Shown here piece by piece: positions 47,958-58,817 of a DNA stretch of 64,000 nt (its first letter is position 1; every line of letters begins with the position of its first letter). The DNA comes from Cordia subcordata (lineage: Eukaryota > Streptophyta > Magnoliopsida > Boraginales > Cordiaceae): positions 9,123,501-9,187,500 of the forward strand of contig JAPTOF010000003.1 of NCBI GenBank assembly GCA_028554755.1, given 5' to 3'. The notes below the pieces were generated by a model that worked only from the letters and a program-made list of their open reading frames with translations, made no database searches and was not told the origin of the DNA. The translations under genes were made by a program, and so were the position numbers.

Positions 47958-47969
47958 GCTCTGATACCA
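47958..47969 (-). other. Primer-binding site of Copia-1 (initiator tRNA-Met)
   Basis: Minus strand TGGTATCAGAGC, a perfect 12-base match to the plant tRNA-iMet PBS, one base from the 5' LTR. Confidence 0.95.
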
Positions 47970-48430
47970 ATTTTAGGATCGATATTATTAAATGTGGTGT
48001 ATCCTAGTCCATATTTTCAAAAAATTTAACTAAGAAAACATGCTAGGAAAAACAATATATCCACATAACACATACAAGAACATGCTTAACAACATATAGA
48101 ACATAACTAGCATTGCAAAATATGTAAAGCTAATCTCTTGAAGTGTGGGGCCTTTGATGAAGCTATAACCATCACGAGCTTTGTTTCTACTCACGAGCAA
48201 GGCCACCAAAAATTTACTACAAGGGTGTCGCAATAGGCAACTCCCTAGTCTTCTTTCCTATACTTATCTTGATAGAATAGCCTCTTGTGTGGGAAGAAGC
48301 AAAGTAATATGCTCTTGAAAACTAGAGCAAAAATCACACAATAAGTGTGTACTATGTGTTGTAGCATTTTCTTACCAAAGAGGAAGAAATTAACTACAAA
48401 GTGGATTACATAAAAGGTGTAGGTTCTTAT

Positions 48431-48440
48431 CTATTTATAG
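48431..48440 (-). promoter_or_regulatory. TATA box of the Copia-1 5' LTR
   Basis: CTATAAATAG on the minus strand, 72 bp downstream of the repeat array at 48513-48622. This would be the promoter of the genomic RNA. Confidence 0.7.
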
Positions 48441-48512
48441 AGAGAACCTTGGCTCCCTAAGTTGCTAATCTTTCCATATGGGAGAAAATTTCCATGTAGT
48501 AATTTCCTTTAT

Positions 48513-48622
48513 GCAACTTGTCCACTTGTCTTGGAAGACTTACGCAAGTTGTCCACTTGTTTTTGTAGTCTTTTGCAAGTTGTCCACTTATCTTGGAACA
48601 CTTGTGCAAGTTGCCCACCTGT
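48513..48622 (-). repeat. Four 31-bp direct repeats upstream of the Copia-1 TATA box (5' LTR)
   Basis: Cores start at 48513, 48544, 48575 and 48606, the same number and period as in the 3' LTR. The array was therefore present before insertion. Confidence 0.9.
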
Positions 48623-49878
48623 TTTTGATAGGCCAAGCCCACCATCCAAGCCTAACACATAGTCCATAATCTATGTGAAAGCCCAAGCCTAATAGGAAAC
48701 CATCCTAGCCCAATTAGGCTATCTTGGACTCTAAAGAAAGCCTAAACCCAATTCCAAGCTTTGGCCCAATAAGGCTACTACCACAATATTGAATTTGCTC
48801 TTTCAAGATTACTCTCCCAAAGTCATTTCAACTAGGGAAGGGACCAAGAAGACACAATTAACCTGGGCTTCCAAAAGTAATTAAAAATGTCCTTATCCAA
48901 TCTAAGCGACGTAATAATTATTTTTAACTCCAATCTATTCCATCATAAGATCAAAGTTGCACTCCAAGAATAATTGCTATTAGCCAGAAGCTTATCACAA
49001 AAGAATGTGAATTTTATCTTTGGCCTACTAAATAACCGACCATAATGCCCCTTTATGTATACCCACAGCTAAGACTGGCCCTTTGGCCTATGTACTATCA
49101 CCTCCTTAGTTGTATCTTTTTTCGTTGAGTTTCTTGTCCTATTGCCAACCATCTTTGATCATGGAATCTCTTGATCTCAAAAGCGACCCTCAAGCCATAT
49201 GACCGATACACCTATAAAGGTAGTATCACTAGATCTAGATTCAAATGATAAATTTGGACAATCCCAAAGGGGGCACATAGACTCCATATTGTGGATGCAT
49301 GTTCCAATTAATTAGAATTTGGCACTCAAAGCACAAGGCTGTTGATCTTAATAAAGTAAGATCTCACCAACAGTGAATCAAAGTACCAAACCCTAACTTC
49401 ATTAGTTCATCCGCATATACTCAAGATTAAGAGCAATGATTAGTAACAGTGAGTGTCTTGTTTTCTTTCTTTGATAGTATGTCTCTAGAAAACATACTTA
49501 TAATGGTCCTGTCCAATACGTGACACACGTTCAGTTGAGACAAATCTAGAAAGTCCTCCAATGACCTAAGTAGATCACCCTTAAAGAGGAGAATTGCTTA
49601 ATATAACCTTATCTCAGTAGAGTGCCTAACACTACTATTCAGTTATGGATTCAATTTATGACATGACTAAATCTAGACTTAGACCTACTATGCGTCCAAC
49701 CTCACTGCACACCCAAGTCATTCGTTCAAGTCAAAGGACCTTTATACATGCATCAATAAAACATAACAGAGATAATATGTAAGAAACTCATAATGCCATT
49801 TAACAAAAATGATTATACATTGCTTAACATCCAAAATGTCATGTACAAGTGAGCTTTAGGGCATTCTAATCTTAACAT

Positions 49879-51744
49879 TGATGTGCTTCAATTGTGTGTG
49901 TGTTTGCATAATATATTGCATATGCTTTTGAGGTGTTTTATACTTGTAAAGTGGCATTAATGTAGTACATTTCGTAGAATAGGGCTTTAGTGAAGATAAT
50001 TATACATAATTGAGTTTGATAGATAAACATTACACTAAATGCATGTTTTGTTGTCTTAGTTGAGTTTTGGGGCAATGCGGAGCTTGGACGAAGTTGGAGG
50101 GATGAAGATAAAACGTGTATGGGTCGTAAGGAAGAGACCGAAAGCAAAGACAATGAAGATTGAAGCAATAAAGAAGAATCAGTCGACCCCCAAAGCCATT
50201 CTAGAGAATAGATGTGTGAATTGGCATGGCTAACAGGCTACTAGTACAACTAGCCGGTAACTCTAGAGAGAGAACTTCAGAACTGGTCAACCCCCCATCT
50301 ATCGACCAGTCGATAAGGTCAACCGGTAGTGACGCTAGAGGGTATAAATAGAACTTGATGTTTCAGCATTTTTAGGGATCTATTCACACACACTTTACAC
50401 CTACTTTACATACATACTAAACCATACTCTACCCACCTCAAACACACACACCACACACTTTTACTTAGATCTAAGCTCTTTTGGAGGATTTTAACAATGT
50501 TTGGTGAGAGATTTGCTCAAGATTGTACAAGAACAAACTAGGATGGAAGGGAAGTTTCAACAACACTTTTTCATCCTTTTTACTTTAATGTTTGAGTAGA
50601 TTAGATTACAGTGACTAAGCTTGCGTAATGGTTTTATATTCTATGTTATTGGATTTTTCATGGCTTACAAAAATACATACTTTGTTCTTTATGTGAATGG
50701 CTTTTACTCAATACATGTCTATATGTTAGATTAATTGCCCAGATGTGTAATATGTGTATAAATTAGAGTTTATTAGCCATAGAACACCTCTACTCCATCT
50801 GATGCATGTCTATCTATTTATTTATGGATCGTATGAAGTAGGTTTGCTATGTTCATGTCTATGTGAGTATAAACATGCTTTATGGTGAATATAACTCCAA
50901 TCTTGCTTACATATTGGTACCCACTTGCTTAGAATGGTGTAAACCAAACACGGTAATGTTTTGGTAGTGAATAGGTCAACATATTCACAACACCTTGGCC
51001 TAGAACATGTAGATTGTGCTTATTCAACATCAACCCGCAATTGTAAACCTTAGAACAACAATGCATGACTTAGGACTAGACTAGATTAAGTCTTATTTAG
51101 CTTTAAATCCAATTAATAGGAGTCCGGTGGGTTTAGTTGACCTTAGTAACCCTATGTCTTAGCTTTCAATCTAGCTAATGGTTTAGGAGCTAATAGAGGA
51201 TTGGTCTAGGAAACTTAGGTAGCTATTTTAGTCCCTGCAAAAGCCTTATGTACATAAAGACCACAATGTAGCTCTAAGTGTGCAAGCTTAGAGATGGCCT
51301 TGTACCAAGTCCAAAGGATTAATTAGGATACTAACTAGTAGCCTAGTATTAGAGCATCACATAAATAAGTCAATTCCCTTAATCCCATAGTATACAAGTT
51401 TAGAATCACGCATTAGCAAGCGTAAGTCACCCTAACACCTTTCCATTGGTTAAATCCCTTTAAGATTAGCTTCATTCCCATTTTCCCATTACCGTTCTCA
51501 TAGTGTAGATCCTTTTTCCTTCATTTAGCTCTCTATAATCCAAAAAATACAAAATATGCTTAGTCTAGGTTTATTTTTTGGGATCTTCTACAGCCCACAC
51601 GTACAGGATTCTTTCCACACATTAGCCAGGATTCTTTCCACACATTAGCCTTTCCTGTGGTTCAACACTTGCACTTGTACAAACCATATTGCATGATCCA
51701 TATGCTTGCGGGTCTTGTAGGGCTTGCACCTCAAAGGCACACCA
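49879..51744 (+). repeat. G2 3' LTR
   Basis: 1866 bp, TGATGTGCTTCAATTGTG to GCACACCA, pair of 20232-20937/22410-23536. The TATA box is at 50343-50351. The palindrome cluster (50175-50330) has mostly decayed copies. A 23-bp tandem duplication lies at 51605-51650. Its first bases form part of the Copia-1 target duplication. Confidence 0.9.
51605..51650. repeat. 23-bp tandem duplication in the G2 3' LTR
   Basis: Two identical units starting AGGATTCTTTCCACAC at 51605 and 51628. The 5' LTR has one copy (about 23424-23445). Confidence 0.9.
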
Positions 51745-52532
51745 GTGTAAATCAAACATGATGATGTTTTAGTAGTGAATAGCTTGACATATTCACAACA
51801 CCATAGGTTAAAACATGTAGGAATGCACATATAAATCTACTCCTGCTATAGTGACACTACAACAATAGAGCACAATTTAGGACTGGCCTAGATCGAGTTC
51901 CCTTTAGCTTTAAATCCAGCTAATAGAAGTCCAGGTGGGTTTAGTTAACCTTAGTAATCCTAGGTCTTGGCTTTAAATCCAGCCAATGGTTTAAGAGCTA
52001 GGGCAGGCTCATTCTAGGTTACCTAGGAAGCTATTTTAGCCCCTCTTATGGCCCTAGGTCATAAAGACCATGTCATAGCTCTAGGAGCACACCCCTAGGG
52101 ACAGACCCACACTGAGTACTAGGGATGAATTAGGACACTAGATAGTAACCTAGCTATAGAGTGTCTCATAGATAAGCCATTTCCCATAATACCATAACGT
52201 AAAAGTCTAGAATCTCCTATTAGCAAGCGAAAGTCACCCTAGCCCTCTTTCCATTAGTTAATTCCCCTTTAGATTAGTTTGTTTTCCCCATTTTCCATTT
52301 CCATCTTCCATAATTTAGTTTTATTTTCTTTCTTCAAGTTCCTGTTAATCCAAAACCTTAAAAATATGTTTAGTTTAGGTCTTTCATTAGGCACTTTCTA
52401 GGACTCACATGCTTAGGATCCTTTCCACACTATAGCCTCTATGTGGTTTGACATTCACTCTCGCACACACTATATTGCACTGATCCATGCACTTGCAAAT
52501 CCTTAGGACTTGCACCTGTAGAAAAACATCAA
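51745..52532 (+). repeat. G1 3' LTR, right part
   Basis: Starts GTGTAAATCAAACATGATG, the continuation of the G1 LTR block broken at 20231, and runs to AAACATCA. It matches 10814-11576 of the G1 5' LTR throughout (for example the TCCAGCTAATAG and TCCAGCCAATGG blocks). Confidence 0.87.
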
Positions 52533-53085
52533 GGGGTTCAAAGGTAGGGTGATTCCTCCTTAATTTTGTTGAAAAATGTGTTTAAATAAGCAATTCTTGC
52601 GCATAGCCAAGGAGCCAACCCGGGGACCAGCCTTGGAGAGAGGTTGATTGGCCTTGAAGTTTAACATTCTAATGTGGTCGAGGGCTTAGGCCGGTCAACC
52701 GGCCTTGGGAAAAGGCCAACTAGCCTTTCTTGCTTTTAGCACTGATTTTGCCCTTCGCAAGTTAATTTCTTCTCAGGTGCTCATCTCTTCATTCGGCAAC
52801 TTCCAAACGTACTTCCTTTTATTCCTTCGCATCTGAAACACCTTTGGCTTTGCTCCACATCCCAAGCATCATTAATCAAGCTTTGGTTATCTCTCCAAAT
52901 CTCACCTAAAATAATAAGTGTGTATTAGTATAGCATTTAGATTCTAAGCTCAACTATGGACATGTAAACCCTAATATTCACAAGTATGACATAAATGCTA
53001 TACTAATACACTTATTAAAGTGAAAAACACCTCTAAACAAGTATAAACATACAATGAACAATCACACACAAAACCAACAGATCAA
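52533..53085 (-). repeat. N1 5' LTR, right part
   Basis: Begins GGGGTTCAAAGGTAGGGTGATTCC, matching 4997-5540 of the N1 3' LTR, and ends CCAACAGATCA. Contains a palindrome-related cluster at 52610-52730. Confidence 0.85.
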
Positions 53086-54030
53086 ACATTGTATAGGTTG
53101 TTTTTCTATGTAATTCCTTGTAATGTATCGATTTTGAGCCAAAAACACTACTGAGCACATTATTTAAGGTGTTTTTGGAGCAACCGACTGGCCCAGCTGG
53201 TTGACCGACAAGAGCCCAGGGGTAACCAGCAGAGAACTAAAGGATTTTGGAAGGGCTGCTCAACCCTGTCAACCAACTAACAAGAATTGTCAAGGTGACC
53301 ATGTAGGCTGTTTTGCAGCTTTATGATGATTTTAGCATTTCGATTACTTTGGGCTTTGAGCCTAAGGTTTGTTTACAATGAGCCATTGATTGGGGACCAT
53401 TTAATTTAGCTTTGGATGTTTATTTTGCAATATTTATATGAATGTTTGGTTATGTATATGGTTATTGCAATCTATCACATAGCAATATGTCCACCCAAGT
53501 AGGGTTTAAAATTCGCTAACCCTTGGATCTTGTTTTTGGCTTGAGTTTGATAAGTCCCTCGAGATTGCCTAGGCTAATTTTGGTAATTAGAGATCTTAAA
53601 GTAGCAATGCAAGTAATTGGCAATTTACTCGTCTTTCTGTGCTAATTAATCAATGGACTTGTCAAGATAACTCAATGCATGCCTACATATGGATTTCAAT
53701 CTAGATATATGTCAAATTCATTAATGGTATCAATGTGCTTTAGTAACACATGGTAGAATACGACAATACCTACGGGCTTAAGACCAAAAATGAAATACCA
53801 AGATAAATGGAGGATAAAGAAAACTCTTGAGATTAATAAACTAAGTGGGAGTGAGGAATGGAGAACCCCATGATCTTCCACATCTAGTTCACATCATGGG
53901 TAAGTAGCATTGACCTCCCCATTGGATTAAACTACAAAATGGTAAATGTTGTAAAAAGTGTGATGTATATGGTTTTCCACTATTACATAATATTCAACCT
54001 GTATCCCATTTATCACTCATTGTATTAATC
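53086..54030 (+). other. Copia-2 leader, right part
   Basis: Untranslated leader before the Copia-2 gag. Has a GTCGAC-related cluster at 53180-53290 (CCGACTGG, TGGTTGACCGAC), the counterpart of the cluster in the Copia-1 leader. No gene is seen. Confidence 0.65.
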
Positions 54031-54280
54031 ATGATCTATAGTTCGATATCCAATAGGATTTCCTTCAGTCCACTAGCAACAATTTTGAGAGAGCATAAGC
54101 TCACTAATCCGAATTTTGTAGATTGGAAAAGGAATCTGGATATAGTACTCACCATCAAGGAGTTCAAGTATGTCTTGACTACTCCTTGTCCTATTGTAAA
54201 GGCAAACTCATCTAACACCATGCGCAATGTTGAGTAGAAACGGTAAAAGGCCAATAGGATGGCCAAGTGATATAAGTTGG
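54031..54280 (+). pseudogene. Copia-2 gag, N-terminal part
   Basis: Reads FSPLATILREHKLTNPNFVD then WKRNLDIVLTIKEFKYVLTT, homologous to Copia-1 gag, then KANRMAK*YKL, where element N2 interrupts. The two stops, in NVE*KR and MAK*YK, are typical decay. Continues at 59510. Confidence 0.85.
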
Positions 54281-56140
54281 TGATGTGTTGGTTTTGTGTG
54301 TGTTGAATTTCATTGTTATACTTGTTTAGAGGTGTTTTGCTCTCTAATTAGTGTATTAGTATAGCATTTATATTATACTTGTACATATTAGGATTTAAAT
54401 GTCCATAGTTGAGCTTAGAGCATAAATGCTACACTAACGTGCACTTAACTTGTGTTTTCGTTAGTTTGGCGCAATGCTTGGAGCATGATTAAAGATGATA
54501 AAAAAGATGCCAAGCTTGTAAAAGGATTTCAAGGATGAAAATAGAGAGAAAAACAATTTTAGAGGCATACGGACGAGGTTCAAAGCAATCGGGGATGACC
54601 AGAGCAAAATTGGTGACAATTGGAGCATAATGCAGCCCCTGCCAGTCTCTCTAAGTTCTCTGCCAGTCAATTGGTTAGGGTGACTGGTAAAGGCAGAGAA
54701 GGCATTCTAGAACCACTCACCCACCCTCTACAACCAATAGACCAGTTATGCCTTTCGGCAGCACCAACGTGATAGCTTTAAAAGTACATTTTTAGGCATT
54801 CATTGAGGGGACTTTCAACACAATCTTTCACCCACTCTCTCACCCACTAAACGCTAACACTCAACCATCTAACACACACTCTTCCATACAAAAACACTTG
54901 GAATCAAGCATCTAGGAGGATTAAACACAAGGATTTAGGACTTACGCTCATGGGTGGTAAGGAGATGGCTATGGATAAAAGGTAGAATCTCTATCTCTCT
55001 TTTATCCTAGTTTAATCTATGCTTAATTAAAGCATGTAGGATGATTTACACTTGTATTATGGATCGATTACTATTTTATTATAATGGGTACTTGATTGAT
55101 TTATGTATATAAGCTTTGCTCTTAGGGTTTCCATGGCTATTTTACATATATGTCTAAGTGTTTGACAAAATGCCTCAATAAGATTGCATAAATATATTGA
55201 AGCCTCTTTTGATATTAACCATTTCTAAATCATTTTATAAGCATGTCTATGTGTTTGTGTGATGATTTCATAAAGTGGATTATATATTTATACATGTCTA
55301 TGTATGTGTTTATATGTCTAATAGCAAGATTAGCTTCGATTGCATGCATGTCGGGTGCTATCAATTAAATTGGTGTAATCAAAGCATGTCTAATATGTAG
55401 TAGTTGGATATGCCCATGTATTTACAAATGCCATGCCCTAGATATGTTTGCACTTACGTTTTAACATTGTACCCACTATTGTAATGAATGATTAGTAGTG
55501 CTTAATTAACGGTTGGCCTAGATCGAGTCTTCTTTGGCTCTAAACCTTGCCAATAGGTTTCAAGTTAGGTTAGCCAGTCTTAGATGAACTAGGTCTTGGC
55601 TTGAAAACCCAGCCAACGGTTTAGGCTAGGGTTAGATTGAACTAAGTCACCTAGAACCCTAACTCGCTAGCCCTAAAACCCTAAGTTATAAAGACCATAT
55701 GCCGTGGCTTTAGGAGTCGATGCCTAAGGACAAATTCACACTAAGGCTTAGAGGATAATAAGGCAGTAACTTAGGGATCTAAACAAGAGCAACCGAGTAT
55801 AATCTGTCAAGCAACCCTAGCAAAAACATAGTAATCACCCATTTATAAGTCATAATTACCCTAGTCCCCATCTCCAACGTTTGACTCCCCTTAGATCACT
55901 TAATTCCTCCATTTTCAACACATCGCCTCTTCTTTTCTTGCCATTAGTTTAGATTTACTTTCCCAAGCTCCCTTTAAACCAAAAGCCACCAAAAACATTG
56001 TAGGTTAAGTCTTAACACATAGCTCTTTAGGACACACTTAGCTTAGGATAGCATACACATTTACCCTTCCTGTGGATTCAACCCCACGCTCGCACTACAC
56101 ATGACCTGTACACTTAGGCCTTGTGCACCGAATAGCATCA
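54281..56140 (+). repeat. N2 5' LTR
   Basis: 1860 bp, TGATGTGTTGGTTTTGTG to GAATAGCATCA. Palindrome-derived CCAGTC/GACTGG units lie at 54640-54740, CATGTCTATG boxes at 55147, 55240, 55295 and 55385, and paired blocks of the CAATAGGTTTCAAG / CCAACGGTTTAGG type at 55560-55625. Confidence 0.88.
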
Positions 56141-56146
56141 AGTTCT

Positions 56147-56164
56147 TGGAGTCATTATTGGGGA
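56147..56164 (+). other. Primer-binding site of N2 (tRNA-Asp)
   Basis: TGGAGTCATTATTGGGGA, same spacing from the LTR (AGTTCT) as in G1 to G3, with five differences from the tRNA-Asp PBS; all are explainable by transitions or single changes. Confidence 0.75.
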
Positions 56165-56314
56165 GGCATAGTTGTTTGGTTTCTTTGTTTTGTGTGTCTT
56201 AGCTAGTTATGTAATGTTTTATCTTTTCATGCTTTCTTTATCTTGATTAATAAACGACAAATCTTTAAAAAATTGTTGTGCATTGAGAAAAAGACTACTT
56301 GTGCTTGATTAAAT

Positions 56315-58340
56315 ATGAATGGCCCTAATGCTTCCTGGAGGTCCCTAGTATCCTCTTCTTTACCACCCGAATTTGATCCCAATGCTTGTCACTTGTGTGG
56401 AAGTTGTATGCATAGAATCGTTTGTTGCCCTCATCTTGTGCTAGTACAAATTATGACCCTATAATCATGCATTATTTCATGCATCTTCATTTAGAAATCA
56501 TGTCTACAGGGATTCATATTCTTGTTATTGCAATCTATGTAGAAGCCATGACTATCATTTTGATTTATGCCTTACCTTCCACCCTAATCCCCACTTTCTT
56601 GCACAACCCAAGAATATCACTAGCAATCATGTTCCCTTGCATGCATTCACATCTTATCATTATGACTAAAAGGAGAAACATCATGAATTTTCATATTGGG
56701 GTCAAGATGACTCTTTATTAGGTCCACCTACTTTCCTCCAAGTATTATGATGGTTGTGCCTATAGTAATCCCAATCAAGACACTTACCATTTTTACTCAG
56801 TTGAACCCTTTCCCATTATGTTTGCTTTTTCAAAACAATTAAAATAATTGCTTGAGTAGTCTTAATATGTCATCCAATCTAATCAAGAGAAACTAAAGAT
56901 CTTAGAGCGAGAAACCAAATCTCTAGGTGAGCAATTGAACAGAATGATTGAGAGTATGCAACTCATGAGCGAGAATGTTGAGAAACCTTTAGATCAAGTT
57001 GAAGGGATAGAGATGAGACCTAACGATAAGGCAATTAGGGGTGAAAAATATAATGTTTTAGAGAGAAAAATAGAAATAGAGGTTGATAGAGAGCTTACAT
57101 CTTGTAGTGAGGATGAGAACAAGCTTAATGATACATTATTTCATGATGACAACTATGGGTATGCTCTAGATAAAGTGATACCCTATCCTCCCGTGCTTTC
57201 CACGTCTCCCATTAAGTCACATGAGCCTATCTTTTCTTCTCATCCGACACTTTTCACATACTTAGAGGTCGAGTGTCAGGGCAAAAGTACTCATTTATAT
57301 TTTGAGTCTAGTCTAGGGAGTCTAGCACGCATACTTCCCCTGAACATACTTGTTTGCATGACCCAGAATCCGTTGAGTCCCCCTTGTCTCCTCCATTTGT
57401 GCCTACCCCTTGTGAAAAGTGTGATGGTGAGATAACGCATGCTAGTGATGAATGTGTGAATGAATTTGAGAAGACTTTAGCTCATGTGGATTTACAGTCA
57501 TCCATTGAGGAAAACAAGACATCAATTCTAGAGTTTTAAGATGATAAGTCTCTTAGAGTCAAGGACTATTGTGTCAATAAGAATAGCAACTCTAAGGAGA
57601 CACCTAAGAAAGAAATTGGTGAGTATGGAAGATTGACCTATAGGTCTTTTTGAATGTTCGATGAATCATTTTTGGAGAGAGAATCTATTCGAATTCGAGG
57701 TCACCCTTCAAGAGGAATTAGCGCAGCCTAGGCTTAGTAATGTCGTATCTTGGGAAGATGAAGAGTGTAGTACTTCAACATCCCTCACCTTTAACCTTTC
57801 TTCTTAGAGTGTCATCCCTATTCCCATTTCCTATTCTGTTGAGTCTCCCTCTTTGGAGCCCATGTTTGTGCCTTCATGCATAAAACATTTTCATCATGGG
57901 TTAGAATACACTTCTCCCATTTGTATGCATTATACCTATCCTTAACCCATGGGGAGAGAGGGTTCTTAACCCTTGATTGTGAGAAAAATGCCATGGAATG
58001 GTTAACTAGAGAGCAAACGGGGCATGACCTTTCACGTTTATGCATGACACTTTCCACATTTGAGCACACATCATCATTTAATAATTCGAGGTAGGATGTA
58101 GAAAATAGGTGCATTGTGCATTCATTGCCCCATTTTATGAAATAGGTGCATTGTGCATTCATTGCCCCATTTTATGAAATAGGTGCATTGTGCATTCATT
58201 GCCCCCATTTTATGTTGCATGGCTATTTTCCTTCAACTGTTTGCACTTTAATGATTATCCAGCAATATGTGCCTAAGGATTTTAATTGGATCTGGCTCTA
58301 ACATTCACGCCCGACTGGAGGCATAAAATTTAGCACTGCT
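56315..58340 (+). pseudogene. N2 unknown ORF (Cys/His/Tyr-rich, coiled coil, acidic)
   Basis: Not recognised. ATG 56315 gives MNGPNASWRSLVSSSLPPEF then DPNACHLCGSCMHRIVCCPH, a cysteine/histidine cluster that could bind zinc. A frameshift leads into a His/Tyr/Pro-rich stretch (FTSYHYD*KEKHHEFSYWGQ, 56650-56710). Next is a predicted coiled coil (QSNQEKLKILERETKSLGE, about 56875-56960), then an acidic open stretch 56935-57435 (VEGIEMRPNDKA, ELTSCSEDENKLND, VIPYPPVLS) and frame 57354-57539 (VPTPCEKCDGE, SDECVNEFEKTLA). Blocks to about 58340 match N1 (VPSCIKHFH, RCIVHSLP, ALNLALLGG in shifted frames). The same frames are conserved in N1, which supports past coding. It occupies the place of gag-pol. 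Confidence 0.6.
58103..58213. repeat. Three tandem 37-bp units in the N2 ORF
   Basis: Units starting AAATAGGTGCATTGTGCATT at 58103, 58140 and 58177. N1 has a single copy (about 7025-7055, minus). 37 is not a multiple of 3, so the expansion breaks the frame. Confidence 0.92.
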
Positions 58341-58817
58341 AGGAGGCATCCTAGACATGTTTATATTCTCTTTGTTTTCCTTATCTATTACTTGCTTTTT
58401 ACTTTTTTTTCATTATTTTCATTCCATGATTTTCATTTTCTTTTCATTTTTCACCCTCTCAAGTGTTGATCTTTACTTTCTTATACACCTTGTTTCCCTT
58501 CTTATACACTTTGTTTACCATTTGATGATCCAAATGCAAGCTTGCATGGCAATGCTACTAATCTTGTGCTTTGTGAGTATTTGTGGTTTGATGACAAATA
58601 AGACTAGCAGATGAATGATAAATCATTGGCATTGAAGGGCTTCAAAGGAACACAAGGTTGTATCTACCCTTTCTCCACTTGTTCCCCTTCTATCTACCCC
58701 TTCCCCACTACCCTTACTTGCTTTATAATGCCAACTTGCTTGTTGGGTGCCTTTGTTCTATTTGCTTGAGGACAAGCAAAGTTTTGGATTGGAGGTGTGG
58801 GAGTTTGGTTTTGTTAT

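Larger units (their letters stand above)
40560..49877 (-). mobile_element. Copia-1: nearly complete Ty1/copia element
   Basis: Minus strand: 5' LTR 49877-47971, PBS 47969-47958, leader, gag from 46367, PR, IN, RT, RNase H ending at the stop 42471-42469, polypurine tract, 3' LTR 42454-40560. LTRs are about 1.9 kb with extended terminal inverted repeats (TGTTAGGAT at the start, GATCCTA at the end). Target duplication TTTAT (40555-40559) / TTGAT (49878-49882). It sits exactly at the boundary of the G2 polypurine tract and 3' LTR. Integrase before RT and the tRNA-iMet PBS define Ty1/copia; long LTRs and sequence style suggest Angela or Tork (inference). Stops in every domain make it inactive. Confidence 0.9.
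47971..49877 (-). repeat. Copia-1 5' LTR
   Basis: 1907 bp. The minus-strand start TGTTAAGATTAG is at 49877 and the end GATCCTAAAA at 47971. It differs from the 3' LTR by scattered substitutions and small indels, so the element is not recent. Confidence 0.92.
20232..51744 (+). mobile_element. G2: Athila-like Ty3/gypsy element, interrupted three times
   Basis: 5' LTR 20232-20937 plus 22410-23536, PBS 23543-23560, body 23537-26500 plus 36748-40554, 3' LTR 49879-51744. The two LTRs share a distinctive start (TGATGTGCTTCAATT) and follow each other closely. Flanks GCATA (20227-20231) and GTGTA (51745-51749) are the decayed target duplication; the G1 5' LTR reads GGTGTAAATC at that site. Nested inside are LTR-B, G3 and Copia-1. 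About 0.3 kb of RT is missing at the G3 junction, and gag has an internal deletion. Inactive. Confidence 0.85.
9336..52532 (+). mobile_element. G1: Athila-like Ty3/gypsy element, interrupted by G2
   Basis: 5' LTR 9336-11576, PBS 11583-11600, gag-pol 11913 to about 17880, polypurine tract 19213-19230, 3' LTR 19231-20231 continued at 51745-52532. Flanking pentamers GGGAT (9331-9335) and GGGGT (52533-52537) differ at one site and fit the uninterrupted sibling LTR of N1 (GGGGGTTC near 4997). RT and RNase H precede integrase, the Ty3/gypsy order. The polyprotein is riddled with stops. Own length is about 11.7 kb, slightly enlarged by a USP gene fragment in the 5' LTR and a MITE in gag. Confidence 0.85.
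3719..53085 (-). mobile_element. N1: non-autonomous Athila-related element, interrupted by G1
   Basis: Minus-strand element with a 3' LTR at 3719-5543, a body at 5544-8495 and a 5' LTR at 8496-9335 plus 52532-53085. Both outer ends are family termini (TGATGCTATT on the plus strand at 3719; CAGATCA at 53085). It lies in the Copia-2 leader; the flanking pentamers AAGCT (3714-3718) and AACAT (53086-53090) agree at only 3 of 5 positions. The body has no gag, protease, RT or integrase, only the unknown ORF that N2 also carries. The PBS and about 0.5 kb of leader are missing next to 8496, where a deletion joins LTR to ORF. It resembles a LARD-type derivative that depends on Athila-like enzymes. Confidence 0.75.

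Noticed and set aside
51605..51744. A new PBS or element start around the LTR end at 51744
   Set aside because: What follows is mid-LTR sequence of G1 (GTGTAAATCAAAC), not a primer-binding site; it marks the exit from G2 back into the G1 3' LTR.
58103..58213. CRISPR-like regular repeats
   Set aside because: The units are directly abutting tandem copies without unique spacers, in a plant retroelement.
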